DNA of 64,000 bases from Vibrionales bacterium SWAT-3 (GTDB lineage: Bacteria > Pseudomonadota > Gammaproteobacteria > Enterobacterales > Vibrionaceae), in contig AAZW01000024.1 in NCBI GenBank assembly GCA_000169995.1, positions 1-64,000 of the forward strand, given 5' to 3'. Positions 17,465 through 28,443 of the stretch are shown here, in pieces (position 1 is the stretch's first letter; each line of letters begins with the position of its first letter). The position numbers and the translations under genes were made by a program. The notes beneath the pieces were generated by a model, which was not told the DNA's origin, did not search any database, and saw only the letters and a list, made by a program, of their open reading frames with translations.

Positions 17465-18910
17465 TTACTCAGTACCACCAACGGTTAGCGAGTCTAGTTT
17501 CAATGTTGGCTGACCAACACCTACTGGCACACTTTGACCAGCCTTACCACACACACCCACACCACGGTCGATGCTTAGGTCATTACCCACCATAGACACT
17601 TGCTGCATCGCTTCAATACCAGAACCGATCAACGTAGCGCCCTTCACTGGGTGAGTGATCTTACCGTTTTCAATCATGTACGCTTCAGAAGCTGAGAACA
17701 CAAACTTACCAGAAGTAATATCAACCTGACCGCCGCCGAAGTTTGGTGCGTAGATACCTTTCTCAACCGTTGCAATGATCTCTTCAGGTGTGTGCTCACC
17801 CGGCAGCATGTAGGTGTTCGTCATACGTGGCATAGGAAGATGCGCGTAAGACTCACGACGACCGTTACCTGTAGGAGCAACACCCATTAAACGAGCATTC
17901 AGCTTGTCTTGCATGTAACCTTTTAGGATGCCGTTTTCGATTAGGGTGTTGTACTGACCGTTGACACCTTCATCATCGACGTTCAATGAACCACGAAGAT
18001 CAGTCAATGTACCGTCATCGACAATCGTACATAGGCTTGAAGTAACTTGCTCGCCAACTTTACCAGAGAAGACTGAAGACTCTTTACGGTTGAAGTCGCC
18101 CTCTAAACCGTGACCTACCGCTTCATGCAGTAGAACGCCCGGCCAACCAGAACCCAGAACGACAGGCATTGCACCAGCAGGTGCAGCAACGGCTTCAAGG
18201 TTAACAAGCGCTTGGCGAATCGCTTCGTCCGCAAACTGATAAGCAACCTGAGTACCTTTATCATCGCTTAGGAAAAAGTCGTAACCAAAACGACCACCGC
18301 CACCAGCACTACCACGCTCACGGCGATCGCCTTTCTGCGCAAGTACACTGATTGATAGGCGAACCAGCGGACGAATATCGCCTGCGTAGGTGCCATCCGT
18401 CGCGGCAACCAGCATCTGCTCATGTACGCCGCTTAGGCTAACTGATACTTCAGTCACCATAGGTTCTTTAGTACGAATGTAAGCATCCAATGACTTAAGA
18501 AGTTCTGTTTTTTGCTGTTTTTCCCAGCTTGCTAGCGGGTTAACTGCATCATAGTAAGTTTGGTTGGAGTTACGCTTGAAGGCTTGCACCTTGCCGTTTT
18601 GACCTTGCTTCGCGATACCACGAGCTGCAATCGCACTTTGCTTTAGACCATCGAGTTGGATTTGGTCAGAATAAGCAAAGCCAGTCTTTTCGCCAGATAC
18701 TGCACGAACACCCACACCGCAATCGATATTGAAAGAGCCGTCTTTGATGATGCTGTCTTCTAGCACTAAAGATTCGTGCCAGCTTGACTGAAAGTAGATA
18801 TCAGCATAATCAATTTGGCGGGTAGCAATACTCGCCAATGTATCTGCGATATTTTGCTCCGTAAGCCCTGTTGGGTTCAGTAGCGCTTCTTCAATTTGAT
18901 TAATGCTCAT
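17465..18910 (-). CDS. tldD: metalloprotease TldD
   Basis: Subunit of the TldD/TldE zinc protease that trims peptides such as microcin B17 precursor and degrades CcdA. I chose [11 protein letters not shown] as start, with AAGAGCC upstream. This gives 481 residues, the same as E. coli; a 27-residue in-frame extension overlapping the preceding gene is rejected. The zinc motif [11 protein letters not shown] begins at residue 262. Glycine-rich blocks ([28 protein letters not shown]) are typical. It is the last gene of the leftward mre-rng run, 19 bases after the nitrilase gene. Confidence 0.95.
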   Translation of the reverse strand: MSINQIEEALLNPTGLTEQNIADTLASIATRQIDYADIYFQSSWHESLVLEDSIIKDGSFNIDCGVGVRAVSGEKTGFAYSDQIQLDGLKQSAIAARGIAKQGQNGKVQAFKRNSNQTYYDAVNPLASWEKQQKTELLKSLDAYIRTKEPMVTEVSVSLSGVHEQMLVAATDGTYAGDIRPLVRLSISVLAQKGDRRERGSAGGGGRFGYDFFLSDDKGTQVAYQFADEAIRQALVNLEAVAAPAGAMPVVLGSGWPGVLLHEAVGHGLEGDFNRKESSVFSGKVGEQVTSSLCTIVDDGTLTDLRGSLNVDDEGVNGQYNTLIENGILKGYMQDKLNARLMGVAPTGNGRRESYAHLPMPRMTNTYMLPGEHTPEEIIATVEKGIYAPNFGGGQVDITSGKFVFSASEAYMIENGKITHPVKGATLIGSGIEAMQQVSMVGNDLSIDRGVGVCGKAGQSVPVGVGQPTLKLDSLTVGGTE

Positions 18911-18929
18911 AGATGGCTCTTGTTTGTAA

Positions 18930-19742
18930 TTAAAATTGATTGGTAAATCGAGTGTGTTGTGTGATTGGCATATTTTGCCTAATGGATTCACAACTGGATG
19001 TGTCTATCTCGACCACCATACTTTTAGGATCTTGGTCTAACTGTGCGACCACTCTTCCCCAGGGATCAACCACCATAGAGTGTCCCCATGTTTCTCTTTG
19101 GCAAGGGTGCTTACCACCTTGCCCTACCGCAACAATCCACGATTGTGTTTCTATTGCCCGGCATCTTAACAGTGCTTCCCAGTGCGCCTGACCAGTTACC
19201 GCAGTAAATGCGGCTGGTACCACTATGATCTGAGCGCCTTGCTTACGTAACTCTGAATACAAGTGAGGAAAGCGCACATCATAACAAATACTTAAACCTA
19301 AGTGACCAAAAGGCGTTTCCGTTGTCACAACTCGGTCACCTGGAGTGAAAATATCAGACTCTCGATAGCACTTGTGAGCATCAGCGACATCCACATCAAA
19401 CATGTGTAGCTTATCGTAATGAGCCACTAAGCTGCCAAAGTCGTCTATCACCAAAGTCGTGGTGGTGATCCCCTTCGCTGTGCTTATCGGCATACTGCCC
19501 ACAATGATCCAAATGCGATGAAGCTTGGCTAACTCAGCCAGTTTCTTCTGTAATGGACCACCATTCAATGGCTCGGCATACTGGTGATAATCCGCTTTGC
19601 TACCGAATACCAATGCATTCTCTGGGCAAACTACCCATTTAGCCCCTAACGCCTTACACTTAGCTACCTCTTTGGCGAGATAATCAAGGTTACTGTCAGG
19701 GTCAGGGCCCGAAGTCATTTGAATCAAACCAACACAATCCAT
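18930..19742 (-). CDS. carbon-nitrogen hydrolase (Nit1/deaminated-glutathione amidase type)
   Basis: Nitrilase-superfamily amidase. The catalytic triad is visible: Glu in CPENALVFG, Lys in [12 protein letters not shown] and Cys in [24 protein letters not shown] resembles the Nit1/Nit2 group that repairs deaminated glutathione. The start [14 protein letters not shown] is preferred because GGAGAA lies upstream; an ATG 7 codons earlier (19763) has no ribosome site. It lies between yhdP and tldD in the same direction, a conserved Vibrio order. Confidence 0.87.
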   Translation of the reverse strand: MDCVGLIQMTSGPDPDSNLDYLAKEVAKCKALGAKWVVCPENALVFGSKADYHQYAEPLNGGPLQKKLAELAKLHRIWIIVGSMPISTAKGITTTTLVIDDFGSLVAHYDKLHMFDVDVADAHKCYRESDIFTPGDRVVTTETPFGHLGLSICYDVRFPHLYSELRKQGAQIIVVPAAFTAVTGQAHWEALLRCRAIETQSWIVAVGQGGKHPCQRETWGHSMVVDPWGRVVAQLDQDPKSMVVEIDTSSCESIRQNMPITQHTRFTNQF

Positions 19743-19807
19743 GTGTAATGCTTCTCCATTCATTATGATTCAGAAATCACTATTTATCTGTATATTAGGC
19801 CTTACTT

Positions 19808-22800
19808 TTACTCAGCCAACTTTCTTAGGTTTTCTGGAAGTTGGAACTCACCAGAGCTACGTGAAAGCTCGCTTACCGTTGGTGAATCCAGAGGGCCTTT
19901 CACCGAGTAATTAACCTGTGTAAAGACCTCAGCAACCGGTGAAATAACCGTAGTTACCGCCAACACATACAACGCTGTTTGAGGCGTTACCGCAAACGCT
20001 GTTAGCACTGGAATACCCGATGTAATATCTGGCGTAAAGTTTACTTCTGCATCTACCTGACGAGTATTTAGGTTAGCGATGCCTTTGATCTTCATCTCAC
20101 CCGCCACGGCATCCATGTTCAGGTCATTGGTCAAGAAGATACCGTTTTGAATCTTGCCCGAGCCTGTAATGCTGTTAAATGCCATGCCTTTATCAAACAC
20201 ATCAGAGAAATCGAGCTGCATCTTACGGATGATCGAATCTAAGCTAAACAAGCCAAGTAAGCGAGCCGCCCCGCTCACATCTGAGATAATACCTTTACCG
20301 AACTTGGTTTTTACGTCGCCATCTAGAGTATCCATCTTGATACCCCAAGGTGAACCGTCCCAGTCAAGTTGAGCTTCTAGCTCAAACGGTGCTTTTTGAA
20401 TTCCCGAGGTGATACCAAAGCGCTCCATCAACTCACTGTTGTTTTCACCTTCAACGTCAACTTTCAGCGATGAATGACTCTTGTCGCCATTCAATTCCCA
20501 CCAACCACTGACATCCGCTTTGTTGCCGCCGCTACGTACCTGAATTTTCTTCCACGCAAGGCGGTTTTCTTCTCTCGCCAACTCAACATCCACCTTGCCA
20601 ACTTTATAGCCTTGTAACCAGAAATCGTTCAGGGTTAGCTTGAGGTTCGGCATCACATCATGAATCTTTCTATCCAATTCAGAGATCAACGGTGCTTCTT
20701 GCTCTTTGCGTTGCAGCAATGGCTCTTGTTTTGATTTGTCGCTCCATTCTGGAACAAACAGGTGTAGGCGATCCAATGACACGGTTAAATCATAAGGAGG
20801 CAGATAATTAATATCCCCTTCTAACTCTTGGCTCGATACTTCCATTTGCCAAGCTTGTTTATTCTTGCGTGCACTAAAATCAACATCATTCCAAGAAATA
20901 CCACCAAGAATCAGCTCTTTACTTTCAAAAGTCACACGACTTGGAGCAGGAATAGTTGGTGTGTTCATTTGGCTTAGAACAGCAGTTGATGGCTGTACCG
21001 GTTCCATGATCACCGAAAGCCAATCATCAGCATTAAACTTATCCGTACGAATCAATGCATGGTGCCCAACCACAGGGCTAATCTTATAGCCGCCTCGACC
21101 TAATACTAGGTTGGTCGCGGTTAATTCAGGCACATCACCCGTGATATCAATTTCAGCTTGGTACTTGGTATTCGGCAACTGCAAACGCGCAGTAATCGCT
21201 TCTTGGTTACCTGATGCTTGTAGCCTCGCTGAGCCGCTCTCTAATGACTTTTTCGCCAGTGGGTATGGGTAATCACTCGCGAGATATTTTAGGTCAGACT
21301 GCAAGTCCAATTGGTAAGTAAAACCGATATCATTCAATTGGATATCTATCTGACTTTGCCATTGTGCATGACCAGATAGACGACTCAACCATTGCTCACC
21401 AATGTAAGGTTCTAAAGGCTTCACATCCCAATCACCAAGCACATCAATATCAACAGCATAGCCTGGACCATCATTCTGCCCTTTGAAATCAATAGAGATG
21501 CCTTGTTTAAGCAAGTCTGCCGCTAAACCATTTGCTGTCACCACATCATTATCAAACTCGATACGACCCGTGGTGTTTTCTAACACCATTGGTGGCGCTT
21601 CAATTTCAACATGGTTGCCGCTTAGGTCAGCGTAACCCCACGCTCTGGCTTCTTTATCAGAGTCGAATGGGATATTAAGCTGGAATTCGGAAGAGACATC
21701 ACCGCTCACTTGAAGTGTGGTTAACGCAGCACCCACGGAGTCAACCAGTGGCGAAGCCGTCATGTAATCACGTACCGCATTACCTGACGCGGTGGCCTTT
21801 GCTTCTATCTCGATATGGCCGCCTTCACCCAAATAAGGAATACGACCTGTGATTCGATCGGCAGTCACATCCATTAATTGTGCAGAGCGAGAATCGAGAT
21901 GCATCGCATCATTCTCAAACAATAGATCAAGTTGCAGGTCTGTAATCAACGGCCACGCAGTATCAAAGCTAAACTTGGCGTCTTCTAATCCAACCCAAAT
22001 TTGGAAAATACCATCGTGATTCGCGTATGGGTACTGAGCCAACTCACCATGCCACAACAGTTTTACAGTATCAGCCTTACCCGCTTGAATCGCTGTCGAC
22101 AGATAATCGGTCAGGTCTTGCCCAAGAGCTAAGGTCGGCAGGTAACGCCATGTTTCACCAACGTTGTAAGCGTCTGCTTCACCATAAAATGATAAGTAAG
22201 GGCTCGCATCTTTAGGGAAATCTAAGCGAAATGCACCCAGCACCTGCAAATCTGGCGTGGCTGCTGTGACTTTATCAGACCAAAGCTTCCAGCCGTTCTC
22301 GTCTTGCTGCCAGACTATGTCAACCTGACCTTGCTTGATGTTTAAAGGCGCTTGGAAAACGTCGCCATACGGGAACACGTCGTCAATAACATGCAGGCTG
22401 GCTTTTGCTTCGGTCATAGAGCCGAACACGCTACCAGAAACCTGGCTAAAGCCCGGCACTAAATCCCATTGCTCAATCGCAAGATCAGAAAAACTGGCGG
22501 AGTAACGTAGGCTCTCGATACCAGATTCCATCGATAGACGAATATCAGAGACCGTACCACCCGGAGACAGCACATTTATCATCTTGGTTGACTCTTCTGA
22601 GTCTGGCAGCAGCTTGATAAGCGGCGTGATAGTCGAGATATCGAGCTCAGACACATTAAGCTGCCAAGGGCCTTGTTGCCATTTAAATGCGACATCCAGT
22701 TCGGGCCACGGCATATCATCGGTTCTCAAGTTAAGTGAGTGACCATTTACTTGCCAGCCATCATCGATTGGAGACAACTTAAACACGCCCGATTCAAGCA

Positions 22801-23680
22801 TCAAGTCATGCTTACCATCTTCGTTCCAGGTCAACTCTGAAGGCAGCACTTCAACGTAGGCACTTACTGGCTTGCTATTACGTAGCGTGAGCCAGCTATT
22901 TAGGCTCACAGTCCCCGTTTCAATACCAGACTCCGCCTGCATGTAACGGGTTAACCAAGGTTTTATCGAGATGTTATCTGCACTGACATAAAACTCACCG
23001 GTCACATCGGTGAGTGAGCCGCCATCAATAAAGTTAGCACTTACTGACAAAGAGTTGAGGTTGGCGTCTTTGATACTCACCACGCCTTCTGCAAGGTGGT
23101 GCTTACCTGAGTTCTGCCACTTTAAGGTTTCGATATCAAGCTGGCGCTCTTCATCAGAGACTGCACGATACAAAATGGTGGAATCTTTCGCGGTGACATC
23201 GACCAATGTTTTCAGCAGCAGGTTATCGAGCTCATTCATCACTCGCTTAGAAGAGCCGGAATCTTTGGGTTTGTCTGTCTCGTTTTGCCCAGCAAACAGG
23301 TCAATAGAACGGATATCAAGATACATCTGGTTCATAACCAGATCGGCGACAACAGGACGCATTTGAACGAGCGATTGAATCAAGTCGAACTCGACTTCAA
23401 CACGCTCAACAGAGAAGGTCACATCTTCTGCATTAGGAAGGCTAGCTTTTACACCTTGCAACGCGATGGAGGGGTGAGTGTTACGCCAAAAACCACCCAC
23501 GTCTTGAATCGAAAACTCAAAACCAGAATGTTGATTTACCCAAAGCTCAATTTCAGATTGATACTTATTTAAATTGGGTAAGGCTACACGCAGTGTAGTA
23601 ACAGCAATGGCTAGCGTTACTAAGAGAGTAACCACTAACCATAAGCATGCACGTAGAATCAGAGTAACGCTTGAGCTCAC
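19808..23680 (-). CDS. yhdP: AsmA-like envelope protein YhdP (phospholipid transport)
   Basis: Very large protein (1290 residues, E. coli about 1270) anchored by one N-terminal helix, LILRACLWLVVTLLVTLAIAVTTL. It is followed by a long repeat-like beta structure of the AsmA/TamB bridge type. The C-terminal part, NSITGSGKIQNGIFLTNDLNMDAVAGEMKIKG...VNYSVKGPLDSPTV, is the conserved AsmA-family end. In E. coli, YhdP with TamB and YdbH carries phospholipid between inner and outer membranes. It starts 10 bases after rng and is cotranscribed with it. Confidence 0.93.
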   Translation of the reverse strand: MSSSVTLILRACLWLVVTLLVTLAIAVTTLRVALPNLNKYQSEIELWVNQHSGFEFSIQDVGGFWRNTHPSIALQGVKASLPNAEDVTFSVERVEVEFDLIQSLVQMRPVVADLVMNQMYLDIRSIDLFAGQNETDKPKDSGSSKRVMNELDNLLLKTLVDVTAKDSTILYRAVSDEERQLDIETLKWQNSGKHHLAEGVVSIKDANLNSLSVSANFIDGGSLTDVTGEFYVSADNISIKPWLTRYMQAESGIETGTVSLNSWLTLRNSKPVSAYVEVLPSELTWNEDGKHDLMLESGVFKLSPIDDGWQVNGHSLNLRTDDMPWPELDVAFKWQQGPWQLNVSELDISTITPLIKLLPDSEESTKMINVLSPGGTVSDIRLSMESGIESLRYSASFSDLAIEQWDLVPGFSQVSGSVFGSMTEAKASLHVIDDVFPYGDVFQAPLNIKQGQVDIVWQQDENGWKLWSDKVTAATPDLQVLGAFRLDFPKDASPYLSFYGEADAYNVGETWRYLPTLALGQDLTDYLSTAIQAGKADTVKLLWHGELAQYPYANHDGIFQIWVGLEDAKFSFDTAWPLITDLQLDLLFENDAMHLDSRSAQLMDVTADRITGRIPYLGEGGHIEIEAKATASGNAVRDYMTASPLVDSVGAALTTLQVSGDVSSEFQLNIPFDSDKEARAWGYADLSGNHVEIEAPPMVLENTTGRIEFDNDVVTANGLAADLLKQGISIDFKGQNDGPGYAVDIDVLGDWDVKPLEPYIGEQWLSRLSGHAQWQSQIDIQLNDIGFTYQLDLQSDLKYLASDYPYPLAKKSLESGSARLQASGNQEAITARLQLPNTKYQAEIDITGDVPELTATNLVLGRGGYKISPVVGHHALIRTDKFNADDWLSVIMEPVQPSTAVLSQMNTPTIPAPSRVTFESKELILGGISWNDVDFSARKNKQAWQMEVSSQELEGDINYLPPYDLTVSLDRLHLFVPEWSDKSKQEPLLQRKEQEAPLISELDRKIHDVMPNLKLTLNDFWLQGYKVGKVDVELAREENRLAWKKIQVRSGGNKADVSGWWELNGDKSHSSLKVDVEGENNSELMERFGITSGIQKAPFELEAQLDWDGSPWGIKMDTLDGDVKTKFGKGIISDVSGAARLLGLFSLDSIIRKMQLDFSDVFDKGMAFNSITGSGKIQNGIFLTNDLNMDAVAGEMKIKGIANLNTRQVDAEVNFTPDITSGIPVLTAFAVTPQTALYVLAVTTVISPVAEVFTQVNYSVKGPLDSPTVSELSRSSGEFQLPENLRKLAE

Positions 23681-23690
23681 AAAATTTCCA

Positions 23691-25160
23691 TTACATCATA
23701 ACAACATCAAACTGCTCTTGTATGTACAGAGGCTCAGCCTGGATTTTAACTTGTTTACCAATAAACACTTCAAGCTCAGCAAGCGCATGAGACTCATCGC
23801 CTTCTAGCGCTTCAGCAACCGCTGCAGCAGCATAAACAACAAACTTGTCAGCGTCGTAGGCACGGTTGACACGAGTGATTTCTCGAAGTATCTCATAACA
23901 AACGGTTTCAACTGTCTTCACGCTGCCACGACCTTCACAAGCAGGACAACTCGAACACAGAATATGCTCAATGCTTTCACGAGTGCGCTTTCGCGTCATC
24001 TCGACTAAGCCAAGCTGTGTGAAGCCATTAATATTGGTCTTTACACGATCTTTGTCTAGCGCACTTTCTAGGGAAGTTAGTACTCGCTTACGATGGTCTT
24101 CAGAGAGCATATCGATAAAGTCGATAATGATGATGCCACCTAGATTACGCAAACGTAGCTGACGAGCAATCGCTTGTGTCGCCTCTACATTGGTATTGAA
24201 AATCGTCTCTTCTAGGTTACGACGACCAACAAACGCGCCGGTGTTGATATCAACCGTAGTCATGGCTTCCGTTTGGTCGATGATCAGATAACCACCAGAC
24301 TTGAGCTCGACTTTACGATCCAGAGAACGTTGAATTTCATTCTCAGTATCGTACATATCAAAGATAGGCTTATCACCTTCATATAGCTCAAGTTTATCAG
24401 TCAGCTCTGGCACGTATTCAGAAGTAAACTCTTTAAGGTTTTCATACTCAAGGCGAGAATCGACCTGAATTTTGCTCAGTTCCGTTCCCACGAAGTCACG
24501 TAAAATACGCTGACTTAAACACAATTCACCGTACAAACGAGTACGCGCTTTATGCTTGCCACGGCGTTCCAATACCTTGAGCCATAAACGCTTCAAGAAT
24601 GCCGCGTCTTGTGCAAGTTCGTTTGAATCAGCGCCTTCTGCAGCCGTACGGATGATAAAGCCACCATGTTCATCACAGTAATGAGAGACGACTTTCTTGA
24701 GACGATTACGCTCGGATTCGCTATCGATACGTTGAGAAACACCAACGTGACTCGCTCCCGGCATAAACACGAGGTAACGAGATGGCAGAGTGATATCAGT
24801 GGTTAGACGGGCACCTTTGGTACCCAGCGGGTCTTTAACGACTTGAACCACAATGTCTTGCCCTTGACGAACAAGCTCTGAAATGTCGCGAACCTGAAAC
24901 TGCTTCTTTTCATTTTCAGCGACACATTCAGTGTGTGGGACAATATCAGAGGCGTGTAGAAAAGCTGCTTTCTCAAGACCGATATCCACAAACGCAGCCT
25001 GCATTCCCGGAAGAACACGACTAACGCGACCTTTATAGATATTTCCTACGATTCCGCGTCGAGCGTCTCGTTCGATATGGATCTCTTGAAGAGTTCCCCC
25101 TTCAATCATGGCCACGCGAGTTTCACTCGGGGTCACGTTCAGCAACAATTCAGCACTCAT
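23691..25160 (-). CDS. rng: ribonuclease G
   Basis: Single-strand endoribonuclease that processes the 5' end of 16S rRNA and some mRNAs. The 489-residue length matches RNase G rather than RNase E, since the long scaffold tail is absent. The S1 domain is at residues ~35-130 (GNIYKGRVSRVLPGMQAAFVDIG). The catalytic Asp-containing block TTVDINTGAF... and IIIDFIDMLSEDHRKRV lie near residues 300-350. The Zn-link CPACEGRG near 405 joins dimers. GAGGTGCACC precedes the ATG. It sits between maf and yhdP, the normal order. Confidence 0.96.
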   Translation of the reverse strand: MSAELLLNVTPSETRVAMIEGGTLQEIHIERDARRGIVGNIYKGRVSRVLPGMQAAFVDIGLEKAAFLHASDIVPHTECVAENEKKQFQVRDISELVRQGQDIVVQVVKDPLGTKGARLTTDITLPSRYLVFMPGASHVGVSQRIDSESERNRLKKVVSHYCDEHGGFIIRTAAEGADSNELAQDAAFLKRLWLKVLERRGKHKARTRLYGELCLSQRILRDFVGTELSKIQVDSRLEYENLKEFTSEYVPELTDKLELYEGDKPIFDMYDTENEIQRSLDRKVELKSGGYLIIDQTEAMTTVDINTGAFVGRRNLEETIFNTNVEATQAIARQLRLRNLGGIIIIDFIDMLSEDHRKRVLTSLESALDKDRVKTNINGFTQLGLVEMTRKRTRESIEHILCSSCPACEGRGSVKTVETVCYEILREITRVNRAYDADKFVVYAAAAVAEALEGDESHALAELEVFIGKQVKIQAEPLYIQEQFDVVMM

Positions 25161-25180
25161 GGTGCACCTCAGATTAGTAA

Positions 25181-25782
25181 TTATAAGAATTCTTGCAGTA
25201 GCTGGTCCGTTTCAAATAAAGGTAAGCCGACAACGGCGTAATAACTACCTTCGATTCGGGTGACAAAGCGCCCACCCAAACCTTGGATCCCATAGCTACC
25301 GGCTTTATCGCATGGCTCCCCTGTTTGCCAGTATTGTTCTATTTCTTTTTCACTGAGGGGTTTAAACCATACGTCGGTAATAACGATTTCTGTTTTTTGT
25401 TTTTCTTGTGAAACCACTGAAACAGCCGTCATTACTTGGTGACGTCCATTCGCTAATTGAGTCAGCATACGCTTAGAGTCAGAAAAATCAGCGGGTTTCT
25501 CGAGCACTTGCCCTTGGCTTACCACTACAGTGTCAGAGCCAAGCACTACAGTATCAGAACCAGAAGCTACATGCTGCTTTTCAGAAGGATTCGTTGTTAA
25601 TAAAGACAACGCAGCTAGAGCTTTATCTAAAGATAGTCGCTTAACGTACTCTTCGGCGGTTTCTTGAGCGTGTTACACTCTTCAACATCGGTGACTAAGA
25701 CAGAAAACTCATAACCAAGTTGGGATAGTAATTCTTTGCGGCGCGGCGAACCGGATGCCAAAACTAAATGTTTCTTTTCCAT
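25181..25782 (-). pseudogene. maf: Maf-type dTTP/UTP pyrophosphatase (YhdE), frameshifted
   Basis: House-cleaning nucleotide pyrophosphatase. The gene starts MEKKHLVLASGSPRRKELLSQLG at 25782. That frame runs into a stop after about 51 codons. The rest (HAQETAEEYVKRLSLDKAL... to QLLQEFL) is in another frame; the in-frame remnant is 25181-25609. One base appears missing near 25670-25678, and the total of 602 nt fits 200 codons minus one base. A second oddity is GSDTVVLGSDTVV, a 21-bp in-frame tandem repeat at 25523-25564 over the catalytic Asp loop. It lies between mreD and rng. Confidence 0.85.
25523..25564 (-). repeat. 21-bp imperfect tandem repeat in maf
   Basis: Two adjacent 21-base units begin CACTACAGT on the plus strand and differ at a few positions. 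They encode GSDTVV twice. Family members have this loop once. Confidence 0.75.
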
Positions 25783-25789
25783 CGCCACG

Positions 25790-26284
25790 CTACCTCACAT
25801 GCCAATGGCGACGTACGCGTCTCATCAACAAGAACATCCAAGGCCAAAGTATACAGTTTATCAATGCACTCCATAAGGATAGTGGATTGAAGACAACATC
25901 TTGAATCAAATATTCGCCGAAGAATATCAGCACCTCAAACAATACCGTTAACGCCGCAATGATCATGGCTTGCTGCCACAGCGCCATATTACGAATTACG
26001 AGGAAGTTTAACGCAACAATGTACATCACGATTGCCATCATCATGCCTCGAATACCTAATGTCGAACCAATCAAAAGGTCCCACAATAGGCCAAGAATCA
26101 AAGCGCTGCCTACGTTAACACGATGAGGTAAAGCCAGAACCCAGTAACAAGTAACCAGCAGTAACCAAGACGGTCTGAACAGGTCTAAACTACCCGGCCA
26201 TGGAATGGTTTGCAGAATAAGCGCGATCAATAATGAACAGCCAATTACTGTCTTGCTTCTTAAAACGCTATTGGCCATTTTCAT
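25790..26284 (-). CDS. mreD: rod shape-determining protein MreD
   Basis: Inner-membrane component of the elongasome, 164 residues with five to six hydrophobic helices. The conserved core (WLLLVTCYWVLALPHRVNVGSALILGLLWDLLIGSTLG) is typical of MreD. Its start overlaps the mreC stop by 17 bases, or begins two codons later at MANSVLRSK. Translational coupling with mreC is likely. Confidence 0.93.
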   Translation of the reverse strand: MKMANSVLRSKTVIGCSLLIALILQTIPWPGSLDLFRPSWLLLVTCYWVLALPHRVNVGSALILGLLWDLLIGSTLGIRGMMMAIVMYIVALNFLVIRNMALWQQAMIIAALTVLFEVLIFFGEYLIQDVVFNPLSLWSALINCILWPWMFLLMRRVRRHWHVR

Positions 26285-27155
26285 CCTCTAACATTGCTTG
26301 CTCTATGTTGGATTGATCGGTCTGTTTCTGTTTGTTTTCGTCAGGCCACACAAGCAGCAGATATCTAAGCTTATCAAACTCAACCACAGGTTCCGCTTTG
26401 ATTACCGCAAACTCACGTTTCGGATCGTAATCAACCTTAGAAACATAAGCGACTGGGTAACCTTCTGGATAAACACCACCAAGGCCTGACGTTACCAAGA
26501 GATCTTCTTCCTGAATGTCAGTACTGGTCGGAATGTGCTCTAGCTGAATTTCATCAATCATGCCATTACCAGAAGCAATCACACGGATATCGTTACGGAT
26601 AACTTGGACGGGAATCGCATTGTTTGCATCCGTCAGCAGCAAGACTCGGCTATTGTGAGCCGCAACAAACGTCACTTGACCAACAATGCCTTTCTCGTTG
26701 ATCACCGGCTGACCTTCATACACCCCATCAATCTGACCTTTATCGATCACAACTTGATGACGGTATGGAGAGGTATCAACGGCCATAACTTCAGTAACGA
26801 CTTTCTTTTCATCACGGATAAACGGAGAGCCTAATAGCTTACGAAGGCGCTTATTTTCTTCTTGATATTGCTCAAGCAGAATCAGCTCGCTCTTCAGTCG
26901 CAAGACCTCTCGCTTCATATTATGGTTTGATTCGATCAGTCCTTTACGAGTGCTAAAACGGTCGTATACACCATCAAACATCGTACGAGGTAGGTTAGCT
27001 GCATATTGAATTGGGGCAACCATGCTGTTCAATAGATAGCGGACATTTGAGAAAGCATCTAAACGACTATCAGCCAGCATAAGGCTGGCTGATAAAATTA
27101 CAGCAAAAAACAGGCGCAATTGTAGAGAGGGACCTCTACCAAAAATTGGCTTCAT
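26268..27155 (-). CDS. mreC: cell shape-determining protein MreC
   Basis: Bitopic periplasmic scaffold linking MreB filaments to peptidoglycan synthases, 295 residues. A basic N-terminus (MKPIFGRGPSLQLRLF) precedes one helix near residues 10-30. A coiled coil follows (STRKGLIESNHNMKREVLRLKSELILLEQYQEENKRLRKLL), then two beta-barrel domains with VVIDKGQIDGVYEGQPVINEKGIVGQV and GLGGVYPEGYPVAYV. The acidic/glutamine C-tail is typical of Vibrio. It follows mreB by 94 bases. Confidence 0.95.
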   Translation of the reverse strand: MKPIFGRGPSLQLRLFFAVILSASLMLADSRLDAFSNVRYLLNSMVAPIQYAANLPRTMFDGVYDRFSTRKGLIESNHNMKREVLRLKSELILLEQYQEENKRLRKLLGSPFIRDEKKVVTEVMAVDTSPYRHQVVIDKGQIDGVYEGQPVINEKGIVGQVTFVAAHNSRVLLLTDANNAIPVQVIRNDIRVIASGNGMIDEIQLEHIPTSTDIQEEDLLVTSGLGGVYPEGYPVAYVSKVDYDPKREFAVIKAEPVVEFDKLRYLLLVWPDENKQKQTDQSNIEQAMLEDENGQ

Positions 27156-27201
27156 TCTATATTTGATCCTAGAGCTACATTTGATCCTATAGACAAGGTC
27201 C

Positions 27202-27239
27202 TAGGCTCTTTACATAAAACTAGGTAATAAAAGAGCCTA
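27202..27239 (-). repeat. hairpin between mreB and mreC
   Basis: TAGGCTCTTT (27202-27211) and AAAGAGCCTA (27230-27239) form a 10-bp stem with an 18-base loop. No T-run follows. It could be a partial attenuator or an mRNA-processing site that sets the higher MreB:MreC ratio; this is inference. Confidence 0.6.
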
Positions 27240-27249
27240 ACACTAGATA

Positions 27250-28302
<1,053 letters not shown>

Positions 28303-28344
28303 TCATCCTGCAAGAATTAGAAGACAAAAATTGCACTAAATGTA

Positions 28345-28373
28345 CCAATGCCTTGCTGTCACGGCAAGGCATT
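28345..28373 (-). terminator. hairpin between mshQ and mreB
   Basis: CAATGCCTTGC and GGCAAGGCATTG arms form an 11-bp stem downstream of mshQ and upstream of mreB. The U-tract is weak, so this may be a msh operon terminator of modest strength or an mRNA end-stabiliser. Confidence 0.5.
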
Positions 28374-28443
28374 GAAGTATAAACATGGACTGAAATCCGC
28401 AATTTCTTACAGATTCCTAACTTAACCATCAAAAATTATATTA

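Noticed and set aside
18911..18991. 27-residue N-terminal extension of TldD
   Set aside because: It overlaps the end of the nitrilase gene; the shorter form equals the family length.
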